From positions 19,187-83,186 of the forward strand of contig JAFMHK010000004.1 of the NCBI GenBank assembly GCA_017854585.1: 64,000 bases of DNA, read 5' to 3'. The DNA comes from Paracoccaceae bacterium. GTDB lineage: Bacteria > Pseudomonadota > Alphaproteobacteria > Rhodobacterales > Rhodobacteraceae. Shown piece after piece: positions 1-11,600 of this stretch (positions are counted from its first letter, which is position 1; every line of letters starts with the position of its first letter). The notes beneath the pieces were generated by a model. That model saw only the letters and a list, made by a program, of their open reading frames with translations, did no database searches and was not told where the DNA came from. Both the position numbers and the translations under genes were made by a program.

Positions 1-2519
1 TTGTTCACCGCAGTTGCCGTCAGCAGTCCGCCGCCGGTCAGCAGGATATCAAACCGCTGCAGCGGATCGATCACACCGATATCGCCCAGCACCGACCGCA
101 AGATGATGCCATTCGCGCTCAGCATGCTGCGCGCCGCACCGATCATGGACAACTCACTCAGCACATCGGCCGCACCGGTGACGGCAAGTGTGCCGCCAAG
201 GGTGAAGAAGTTGATGTCGTGGACGAACAGGTCGCCGCCAACGGTGCCGTTGGTCTCTTCGGTAAGGTCAATCTCGATCCGCTCACCGGTTTTGCCGAAA
301 TCGCCCGTGACGTACAGCGTCAGCGCAGTTGCCGTGATGTCTGCGGACGGATCCGCATCGTCACCGGCCTGATCCAGCACATCGCCACCGATGTTGAGGG
401 TCACCCGTGCGCCCGCATCGATATCGCCGATCCTGAGCGTCTGACCCATGGTCAGTTCCAGATCGCCGCCAACCAACGCACGCTGGACAGTCAGATCACC
501 ACCCAGTTGATGGACATAGGCACTTGCGCCCGCCTGCAGCAGCAACACGCTGTCGCCGCTGGCATTGATCGTGAAGGCCCGACCGTCCTGACCGATCGAT
601 CCATCAGCAATCAGGCTGATGTATTCAACCGCAGAGGCCGCCGCCACGCCGTTCGGCGATCCGTCAATCAGCGATCCGGTCGTCAGAAGACGAAGGAAGC
701 CGCCGCTATTGGCCGCACGCACATTCAAGACGTCGCCGTCATGGCCGATACCGGCCATCGAGGTCGATGTCATCTCAAGCCACATCGCGGTGGTGTCTGT
801 CACAGACCGCAGGTTCACATCCGCGAACGGACGAACCGACACGCGCCGCACATCCCAGAGATCGGCGAAAACGTCGCCGGTGCTGATCGTGACCGACCCG
901 GTTTCGGGAACGGTCTCGATGTTCACGATCTCGGCGAACTGCGCCGGGACATTGTTGACCCAATCAATCGCTTGCGGATCGAACGTCGTGCCACCGCCGG
1001 TGTATTTGAACAGCTTGTAGGTCCGCGCGGTTGCATCAGCGCCTTCGTTCCAAGTGTTCCAAAGCCCCAGAACATCACCATTCGCAAGGGTAACCGTCGG
1101 GCGGTTTCCGTCTGTCAAATCACCAAAGACAAGGTTCAGCGCGGTCCAGTTTGTAGTATCCGCAGCCAAGGCATCCCGCTCAGGGGCCTGACCCGGCGAC
1201 AAGATGATCTCCGATCCCGTGCGCACATAAATCTGGTGCACGACATCAACGATATCCTGGATCTGCAGCGCACGGCGCAGGTTCTGCGCATCAAGCCGTG
1301 CCTGATTTTCGGCAGCCGAAAGGCTGGCATCTTGATCGATCGGTGCGGTGAAATCGATATCCTTGGGCTCGGTCAGCGTACCGATCTGGCCTTGGCCAAC
1401 GGCAGTGCCTGCGGCGTTCAGGATAACTTCATGCGCGATGATGTTGGCGTTTTCGCCTGCTGCCGTGGCCCCACCCGAGATCATTCCGACCTGAAGCAGC
1501 GGATACAGCGCCTTGGCCACCGCGGCGGGCAAGGTCTGGTTCAGGCTGACAAGACGCTGCAACTCTGCATCGATTGCCGCATCGCGGGCCGCATCCTCAA
1601 GGAACAGGCTGACAACATAGCTGTCTTTCGCCTCCCGATCCTTGTTCTCGGCGTGCAGCTCAGCAAACTTGTACGTCAGATCGGCTTCGATCGCGGTCTT
1701 CGCAGCCGCGCCAACAAAGCTGATCGGCGCACCCAGATTATCAAGGACGTCATACAAACCGTCAAACGTACCTGCCGCAATGGCCGCCGCAATTTCAGAT
1801 GCGGTATTGCGCGCGCTGTCGGTCTGGAACTGGCTCCAGACATCCAGATAAACGCCGACACCATCCTTGTCGCCCTCATCCTGCGTATCGACACGAATAA
1901 CGTCGATATAGGACACAAGCCGCGCGTTCTGGAACGACCACAGTGCATCATGGATGTCTTGGAATTTGGCCAATGCCGCGTCGTTTGCCGCTGTGGTCTG
2001 TTCAGGGGTCGCTGCCACCGGCAATGTGCTTGTCACATAGGCTTGGAAGCCCGCAAGGCTGGCAAGATCGGCCTTGGTGCCTGCGTCGGTGTGCATCGTC
2101 TCGATATAGAGACGCACATCGCTGTTTGTCGCGACATCGTCATCTGCCAGCGTTGCATGGATGGCGCCATAGGTCTGCGCCACATTGCCTGCCAGATCGT
2201 CCACCAACTGCCGATCAACCTCGGCGATGAAGGTGCTCATCTGGTCCAGATCGGCAGACTCGGTCGCGCTCCAGATCACCGCGTAATACTGCTGATAGGT
2301 CACGGTATTGCGGAAGGATTTATCGTATTCCGCAGCGTGAACCGTAGTGAACCGCGCGTTTTGCTGCGCCCGCGCCTGCGCTTCGGTCAATACCGGATCC
2401 GGCGTTTCACCCTTGGCGATTTTCGCATCTGCGGCAGCCTGCGACGCGGCGACCGTATTGGCCACCAGATCATCAAAGGACTGAAGCGCCGTCAGGTCGC
2501 TTCCCACAGGCCCCGGACC
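1..2519 (-). pseudogene. Detached C-terminal continuation of the giant LEPR-XLL protein (frameshifted, runs off left edge)
   Basis: Read on the minus strand, this stretch is one uninterrupted frame of about 840 codons with no stop up to base 1. It begins in the frame the giant gene would have if only one copy of the 43-bp repeat at 2520-2605 were present: after WNLIRTPN the text continues GPGPVGSDLTALQSFDD. I checked every 60-base line for stops and found none. The composition matches the upstream giant protein: Asp, Gly, Ala and Thr rich, no Cys, short beta-strand-like repeats such as GGDLTV, GGDLEL and GGDLFV. A helical Gln/Ala-rich stretch lies near the junction. There is no obvious start codon with a ribosome site, so it is probably not translated on its own unless a ribosome re-enters frame. 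The true C-terminus, where a type I secretion signal would be expected, lies outside the window. Confidence 0.85.
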
Positions 2520-2605
2520 GTTCGGTGTGCGGATCAGGTTCCAGTAATCATTGTAAACCTGGGTTCGGTGTGCGGATCAGGTTCCAGTAATCATTGTAAA
2601 CCTGG
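2520..2605. repeat. Perfect 43-bp tandem duplication that frameshifts the giant gene
   Basis: Bases 2520-2562 and 2563-2605 are identical 43-bp units placed head to tail, beginning GTTCGGTGTGCGG and ending GTAAACCTGG. Forty-three is not a multiple of three, so the second unit met on the minus strand shifts the reading frame by one and gives a TGA stop at 2548-2550 after PGLQ. Removing one unit restores a continuous frame to the window edge. This could be a real slippage mutation or an assembly/consensus error; the sequence alone cannot tell. Confidence 0.95.
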
Positions 2606-5600
2606 TAATCCGACCGCACCCGGTTGTCGATCTGCTGCCCCGCAATCGTGCGGTTGCCTTCGCTCAGGCCAAGACGCGACTGGTAGGCGGCGATGCGTGC
2701 ATCGGTCATCGCACCGTCGGTTTCAAAGTTGTAATCCAGAATTGACCCCGAGAGGGCTGTAAGACGGACTACCCCCTCAAGCGATCCAACGGAGATCGAA
2801 CCAAGCTCACCCTCTGCCTGCTGGTCCGTACGGACAAAGCTGGTGCGGATGTTTTCCGGTCTGACCAGATGCAGATCGCCCGAAACCTCAACCACGTTCA
2901 GGCCAAGCCCTGCAGCACCCGAGAAGCCGCCATTGACGGCCAGATGGTTGGTATCGATCCGCAAGGCGCGATCGGCGGTGCCAACCACGGACTGGGTGGA
3001 TTGCAACTCGATCCGGTCGGCCCTGATGTGTGGATCAGCGGCATTCGTCGACGCGGACGCAAAGATACCCTGCGGCGCGCTGATGTAGACCAGACCACCC
3101 GTGGTCCAAGCCCGTTTGACAACGACAAAGCCGTCGGAATTGGTGTTTGAGCCAAGATCGAGGCGGATTTCCACAGTGGTTTCGATGTCAAGCTCGTAGG
3201 GAACATCCGTCGGTGCCGGAACAACCGGCGACATGTAAGCCGTCGGCGGAGGCGTGACCGCCATGGACATCATCATCAGCATCTGCGGCGCGCCGCCGGG
3301 GCCGGAACTGAACGCTTGAGCTGCAAAAGTCTGTGCTGCTACAGGCGGTTCCGCGATGAAGTTCACCAAAACCGAGTCGAAGATGCCGTTCGTGCGCACG
3401 GCCTGCAACTTGCCGCTGATCGACACGTTTTGCGTGGCGATCACGCTGCCACCGTTCCGGCCGAACGCTTTGCTGGGCGTCGAGAATTCCCCGTTGATAT
3501 AGACATGGGCATCGGGCGCCGTGCGGATATCGCCCGCAAGGTTCACTTCGCCCACGCTTTCGATCCGCACCGTCGGGATCGCGCTACCAGCCAGGAACTC
3601 GATATTGACCGCGTGGCTCGCCTTCAGACCGATGTCCCAGTATTTCTTCAGGCCCTCGGTGGTGGTCGTCTCACGATACTTGGTCTTCTTCTTCAGATAG
3701 CCGCCGCCCTCGGTCCATTCGCGCTTGGTCTGGTCAAAGTTCTTGAAGGTCGACAGGTACTGACCGAAGTCGCGCTTGTTTGCGTCGAAGGTTGTCGTGC
3801 CCCCGTACAGTTCAAATCCTGCGTACTTATCAGGGTCAATCGTGCCATCCGCCTCGAACAGCAGGCTCAATTCGACCTCAAGCTTGGTTCCAGCATCTTC
3901 CGGCGAATAGATGTAATACACCGTCGTCGCAGTGCCGCCGGCTGGAGTGAAGTCATGGCGGACAATATTGCCATTGGTCAACTCAACCGCAACGTTCGAG
4001 ATGTTCTTGAACCGGCCGATGATCTCGGCGTTGGTCGCCGCTGTCGGGTCGATGCCCAACGCAGCGGCAAGGGCCGCGATATCTTGCGTGCCTTCACTTT
4101 CAAGAAGCGGGCTATCGCTCAATTCTTCGACATTCCGCGACAGTTCCGTGCCACTGCCAGACGGGAAATTGAAGATGAAGTTAAAGGTCTTCCAGTACTC
4201 GGTATAGATCTCCTGAACGACACTCGACTGGCCTTCTGTCCAGACATAGTAGGTTCCGGTTTTCGGTGTGTAGGTTGTGGTCAGGGCATTGACGCGCTGC
4301 GCTGCAGCAAGCGACGTGAACTGGACGCCTTCAAAGTTGCCTTCGCTGTCGCGTGTGATGTCACCGCGGAACGCTTCAACCAGAATGCCGCCTGCATCCT
4401 CGGTAAACACCGTGCGCTTCGCGACATAGGCATCCGGAGTTGCGGGGTTCTTGGCCGGAATATCCAGCGTATCAGTGATCTGGATCACACCCTGACGGTC
4501 GCGGCTGGTATTGATCACGTTCGTGATCAGCTTCACGTTGGAATAGTTGCGAATGGTCACATCCGCATAGCCCGACGCCACCTTCAGCGACCCGTTCCCG
4601 GTGGAGAAGACGTTGCCCGTGATCTCGATCCGGCCACCGGCAAAATCGATATCGTCCAGAATGATGGCCTTTTCGTTGGCGTCCCACCGGCCCGACAGCG
4701 GCACCTGCGTGCCGTTGATGTTGCCGTATACGATCCCGAACAGGCCCTCATCGTTGGTCCCGACCAGCGACCGGCTGGTCGACGGGGCTGTGAAGGTTTC
4801 CGGGATTGTCATCGAGGCCGACTGCACCCCGGACTGGATAAGCCCGTTGATGTTCACATTGGTTGCCACGATCGACACGACACCATTGGCCACCACGGCA
4901 GATTGGCTTGCCGCCAAATTCCGCTCGGTAAGGTACGCTTGGCCAAAAGTACTTGCCGCAGTAGCGGTCAGGGTGTTGACCGCGCCCTTTGTGCTGAAAT
5001 TGGACGGCGTCAGGAACCCGATGAATTTGCTGTTGTTGCTGTACTCGCCTGATCCCAGTCCCGTGTTGGTCCGTGGGTTGGCGCCGGCGTGGTACCAGTC
5101 GGTCGATACAACGAAATCGCCGCCGGACTTGATGTTGACTGTCTTCGCCAGAATGACACCGGTCAGGCGGATCGCCCCAACAGTGGTCTGGACCGATACG
5201 TTGCCAAGATCGTTTACGATCGAGCCAAGCAGGTAAAGATCTGGCGGCAGATCCGGCAAGGTCGCAGAAATAAGCGCCGAAGTTTCATCGCCCGGAATTG
5301 CCCGATACGAATTGTTCGCCGCATAAGCCACGGCGATCTCGTTCACGTATTCATAGGTCGACCGGTTGACCGCGTTGATCGTCACATTGATCTGCGCGGA
5401 TCCGTTCGAACTGCTTCCCCCGCCGATCAGGCGGTCGTTGGCATAGATATTGCCGGGATAGAATTCGGTATAGTCACCGGTCAGTTCGCTGAACCGGGCG
5501 ACTTTCGTATTCGCGATCACAACGTCATTGACGCGGTGCATCATGAACACATCCGACCGCACGTCGATCTGCACATCTTTGTGCGCCAGCAAGGTCGGAC

Positions 5601-8600
5601 CCGTGGTGGTGGCGTTGTCGACAAGCGTCGAAGCCGATGCGGCGTTTTCGGCCTGAATGAAGATCGAGCCCGGAGCGGCCACGATATTCGGGATTTCAAG
5701 GAAAACCGCAGGCAGGTTTTCTTCGATGATGGCGTCATCACCGCTTCCGCTGGGCGGTGTAAGGCCCAAGGCGATCATCTGGGTTTCGATCTGCTCAAGC
5801 TGGGCTGCGTAACGCACCAGTGCTTCGGCGTTGCTGTTGTGCTCGCGCATCCATTCGCGGATCTGCTGGTACTGCGTCGCCAGAAGCGTCGAAAGCTGGC
5901 CGACGCTGATGGTCGGGTTGTCCATCTTGCCGGGGCGGATCACGGCGATCTGCTGATAGAAGGCAGCCCGCATATAGGCGTTCGCGTTGGACCCAAAGGC
6001 CTGATCGACAATGAATGTCGACGGCGAAGCGCCCAGATTCTGCCACAGCGCGGTGTTGGTGTAATCCGTCGCCTGCGTCACGATCGCCATCGGACCTTCG
6101 CCAAGGAACCGGTAATAGTTTCCACCCGTCCCCTTTGCCCCGTTGCTATCGATGTTCACCTGCTCAAGCTGAACGATATCACCGGCGTAAAGGTCGGTCG
6201 CCAGTGTGTCCGCGTCCCAATACTGGATCACGTAGTCCTGATTGTTATCCACACCGAGGATGATTTCCTTCTCGGTGCCGGTGCCAACCTTGGCCGGAGA
6301 GTCGTTCTCTCCGCGCGTGACGGTATTATCCAACTGCCGCGCAGACCCATCACCGTTGATGGCGATATCCGGGCCGTTCCAGCGGTTGAGCGCGCCGTTT
6401 CCGACATAGGCAACTTCATAGATCGTCTGATAGTTCACGCCAGCCCGCAGGCGCGCGGCCGCATCGATGTTCACGTTGGCGGAACCACCGTGGCTGCCTT
6501 GATTGGCCACGTTGTAACCATATGGCGGGACCGCCAGAACCAGCACCAGACCATCATCGCTGGTCTGGAACAGGCCGCGTTCGGCCGAAATCACAAGGTT
6601 GCCGGCGCTGTTGATCCGTGTTGCGCCATCGATATCGACGGCTGCTACCCGGTTGGTGGTGTTCGTCTGCACCGCAACCCCAAGCGAGATGCCCAGCGAC
6701 ACGAGCGAGCCGTTCGCCGCCGTCCGCTGAACCATGGAGTTCACGGTGTTGTTGGCCTTACCCGCGCTCAATTCGACGCGCAGACCTTCGATATCGGTAT
6801 TGTCCAGATCGATCGTGGTGGCCGAGTTCGTGATGGCCTTTACGTCGATACCAAGGTTGGCCGAAACAAGGCCAGACTGGAACACCGCACCATCGGCGGT
6901 GTTACGGATGTTTGCACGCGTCTCGACCTTCACGTCGCCGCCAAGGTTGTCGATGAACGCACCGTCCATGGACACGTCGGTTTCGGCATCGATCGTCTGA
7001 TCGGTTGTCGAAACGGCAAGGCCGCCAAGACCCGAAAGCGCGAAGACTTCGACCGCATCCGCGACAGAGTGATCGGTCAGGGCGCGCACGACCACGCGGC
7101 TGGGGTTCTTGAAGGTTCCCTCGCCCTTGATCCAGATATCGCCCAGATCGACGGCCGAGCGCGAACGGTCAGTCAGCGAGTCAGAGACGATACCGATCCT
7201 TGCATCGGTCCCGATCACTGTCAGGCCAAGCAGGTTCCCCGAGCCCGAAGACACGTTGGACGACAACTTTGCCGGCTGGCCGTTGGTGCTAACGACCGCC
7301 TCCTTATAGACCTTGTTGTACGTTACGATCTCGACCGATTCACCGATGATCTTCGTGCGGTCGTTCTCGCCGGTGCCCGTCGCGAATGTGATCCGCGCGT
7401 CACCAAGCGCGGTAAGCTTCAACGACGCCCCCGCGCCGCTGGCGGCGGCAAAGCTGTTGGCATCCGCGTTTCCGTCAAGCTCGCGCTCGGCGCGGGCCGC
7501 CATGTTCACACCATCCGCCGTGATCTTGGTGTTGGAGCCGACCGTGATTTCCGAGGTGGTGTTGTCACGCACATGGCTGACCGCACCGATGGCCACAAAG
7601 CCGCCGCCACCACCGGCCGTGGTGTCAACGAACATGTCGTTGTCCAGATCGGCAAGAACGTTCAGCTGACGGCTGATGATCTCGACGTTGTTCTTGAAGA
7701 CCACAAGGCTGTCGGCGTTCGCATCATCGGCGCCGTTGTCATTATCCGCACCAAGCCCGGCTTCCGCGAAGGCCGTCATCGAACCGATGGCGCCCAAACC
7801 GGCGGAAACTCCAAGCGTTGAAGACCGCAGGAACAGGTCCGCATAGGCGGTCACATCCACGCTTTGTTCACCCACCAGAACGGCGTTGTCGATCGTCGTT
7901 GTAACCGTGCCCGCCGCTTCGGCGCGCGCAACGTTGACCTCGACCGCGATGGTGCCGACGCTGACGCCGGTCGCGCCGACATCCTTGATGTCGACATCGG
8001 ACAGGGCCGTTGCCCGGACGATCTTGGCGGTAACCCGCGCGTCCTTGATCGTGCTGGCCACGGTGGAACTGTGGCGTGTCTTCATGACTGCGGCACCGAC
8101 GGCCAGACCGATCGGCGCAATCGCGAGGTTGATGTTGGCGACGTTGGAGTCGAACTCGGCGGTGTCTTTCGCCTCTACATTCACGGTGCCGGATGTGGCG
8201 ATCACTTCGGAATCCTTGCCCGAAAGATCGATCATGGACGTGACGCTGTTATTGACGGTCAGCGTGATTTCCAGACCGCCACCGGTGGCCGAGATGCCGC
8301 CGCCCGAAATCGCGACGCCCACACCGTTAAGATCCAGCAGACGCGAGATGGAGTCAGCCTTGACGTTGATATTGCCGCCCGCTTCCAGCACGCGACCGGC
8401 GCGGTTGGAATGACTGACAATTGCATGCGACGTATTTTCAACTTCGACCCGCAGGATGCTGACGTTGATCGCAACCGCGCCAAGACCCACCGACATCGCA
8501 ACGCCCACCATGGTGGACCCCGAACCGTTCGGCACGGCGTCATTCACCAGCGTTTCGGCAAACGACAGAACGCTGATATCGCCGCCTGCGTAGATCAGGC

Positions 8601-11600
8601 TGTTGGTCGAGATCGCCTCGACGGTTGAATAGTTCGTTACCGAAACGCCGATGCCCGCACCGGCAACCGACCCGCCCAAACCGATCGCAACCGCGACCGA
8701 TGCCGTGGCGGCCTCAACGCGATGCTCTTCCTTCGCGTCTGCCTTGATCGTGACGTTGCGCCCGGCGGTCAGGTCACTGTTGGTGACCACCGCCCGCGTG
8801 CGATGCGACCGATCCGTCGCATTTTCGCCGCCGACACTGCTGCTGAGGATCGACACACCGATCGAACCCGCGCCGGCAATGATGCCGCCGCTGACCGCAG
8901 CGGCAACCGTGACGATACGCGCTTTCAAAATCGTGTCGTTCGTCGCGATGGCATCGATATTGCCATTATAGGCTGTCAGCCGCGCGTTGGTGATGAACGC
9001 TTCGCTGTTGTTGTCGACTGCGTTGTGAACGGCCGCACCCGCACCCGATATGGCAATGCCGCCAAACAGGCCAAACGAGGCCGCAACCGAGGCCGCAACC
9101 GCCGTGCCGAACACGGTGGCGTCATTATCTGCCACCACGGTGATGTTGCCACCCGTGGGCGCAATCGCGGGCACTGCGGGCGTGATTACGATCGCCGGAC
9201 CTGACGGCGGCTGCGAGATCACTGCGGGAACACCGGGCACACCGGCAACGCCGGCCACGACCATCTGGTCAGGACCAAGCACGCCATCCTTTATTTCGGC
9301 AAGGACACTGTTCGACACGGTGTTCTCGGCAATCGCCACACCGATCGAAATCGCGACCCCGACGGCAAGCCCGCCGACACCCACGGCAACGGCGGCACCC
9401 ACCGCAATTGCTTCGATATCGGCGTTATCCTTGGCTTCCACGCTCAGGCTGCGAACGGTCAACATGGTATTGAGGCCGTTGATCGGTCCCGCAGACCGCG
9501 AAACCTCGGCCAATGTGTTCACGTAAACGTCGTTGTAGACGCCAGCGCCAGCACCCGATAGCGCGCCAGCCACGTCGCTGGATACGGCAACGGCGGCGGA
9601 AACCGCGTCGCCATTGGCGAAGATGCGCGTATCGTTTTGAGCCTTGACGATCATGTCGCCGCTCACGGTCATGCGTGCATTGGCAACCCGTGCGATCACG
9701 TCAAATGCGTCCGTGGAGCTTCCGACCTCGTTGGAGACATAAACCCCACCGATCGCGGCTGCCCCGGCACCACCGGCACCCGCAGCACCCACGCCCGCGG
9801 CAATGACGACCACGTTGGCGTCGATATCGATCTTGTTTTGCGCCTTGACAGTCACCGACCCGGCACTGCCAGCGCCGACATTCGTCAACTCGGCAATGGT
9901 TTGACCGGTAATGTCATTGATGGAATTCGCGCCACCACCTGCCAGCGCGATACCCGTGGCGCCGCCTGCGGCAACCGCCACCGACGCGGCGACGGACGTC
10001 GCGTTGATCTCAAGCTTGTCTGATCCGGTGTCGGTCGAGGCAAGAACCTCAAGCGCGCCACCCTTGGCGTTCAACGCACCAGCAGCGGTGAAGCCGCTGA
10101 TCCGTGCAACCGTGGATGCATCGATCGAGTTGATCGAGATGCCGATCGCGATCGAGAAGGCGATGTTGGAACCGCCGCCCACCGCGACGGCAACTGCAGC
10201 CGACCCAATCACTGCGGTAATCTTCGAAAGGTTCACCGCACCCACATGGATGCCGTTTGCAACCGTCCGGTCGTTGCCGGTGCTTCCCACGATTTCCGCC
10301 AGAACCCGCGATGAGCCATAGTTCCCGGCCCCGGCACCCGCGCCGGCACCCGACAGGCCAAAGCCGCCGGTCAATGCCACCGCGACAGATGCTGCAAGCA
10401 CCACGGCCGTGATCGTGTTTTCAGACCGGGCATCGACGGCCAAGGCACCATCCAGAATGACCGAGCTGTCCGCAACCCGCGCCGCGACCACATAACCGGA
10501 TCCCGCAGGCAGCCCGACGATGTTGCTGTCAAGCCCTTGGGTTTCGTTCGACGCCGCCGCAATACCGATCGAGAAGGACAGGCTGGTGCCCGATCCGCCT
10601 GCAACCGAAACGGCAATGCCCACCACAACTGCGGTAATCGTGGCATCGCCCATGGCGTTCACCGACATCGCGTCTGCGTTCAGGATCGTGGCATCGGAAA
10701 CGACCGCATATGTCGCACCGGCAATGATGTTGCCGCTGCCTGCGCCGCCGCCTGCAAAGCCGACCGTCCCGGTCGTTGCGGCAACTGCGGCCGCGATGGA
10801 AACGGCCACAATGAACGCAGTGTTTTCCGCGTCGACGTAGATGTTGTTGACCTTGCCGCCACCAGTTGCGGTGACGTTGCCTGAAAGACGTGCGCCCACC
10901 TCACCCGAGATCTTGTTGACCGCGGCCGAGAAGCCGACCGCGCCGCCAACCGTCGTGCCACCAACAGCAGCCGCAGCGCCGATGGCAACCGAGATGATTG
11001 TCGAGTCGTTGCGCGCCAGCACGCCCAGATCGGCCTGATTGGCCAGATTGACAGTGGCATCGCCGATTTCGGCGATGACCGAGCTGTCGATGTTCGAATA
11101 GGCAACGCTGCCTGCAACCGCGATGGCGATGGATTGGTCCGGTCCGACAGCTGCGGCCGCACCCACCGATACGACAACGATGCCGCTCGCGTCATCCGCT
11201 TTCACCAGCAGACCCTTGGTCTGGCCGGCTTCGCCATCGATGATCGCGCTGGTGGAGTTATTCGTCAGATTGAAGATCGCGCCGCCGCTGACCGACGCCT
11301 TAATCTCACGGTCGACCTCGGTATAGGCAAGGTTGAAGCCCACGCCGACCATCTTCGATCCGCCAACTGCGGCGGTGATGTTGATCATCTGCGACCGCAG
11401 GTCCGACTTGTCGAGCGTATTGTCATCTTGCGAGAACGCATCATCGCCCAGCCCGCTGATCGCGCTGTCGAGGAAGGCGTTGTCCGTCCCTGCGCCGACC
11501 GGCTTGCGTGAACCCGCCGTGATCTGCACATGGCCGGACGCATTGACCGTTACCGGCCCGTTGACGCTGGACAAGATCGAGCGGTCGCTGGTGATCACAC

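Noticed and set aside
219-2762. Long plus-strand ORF of 847 codons
   Set aside because: It lies antisense to the verified open minus-strand continuation of the giant gene; its Arg/His-rich translation has no domain and reflects codon bias on the opposite strand.
5089-7821. Plus-strand ORF of 910 codons, and similar ones at 3316-5052, 11530-13260 and 15016-16374
   Set aside because: All are antisense to the repeat regions of the giant gene, rich in Arg, Asp and His with no recognisable family, so they are shadows of high-GC coding sequence.
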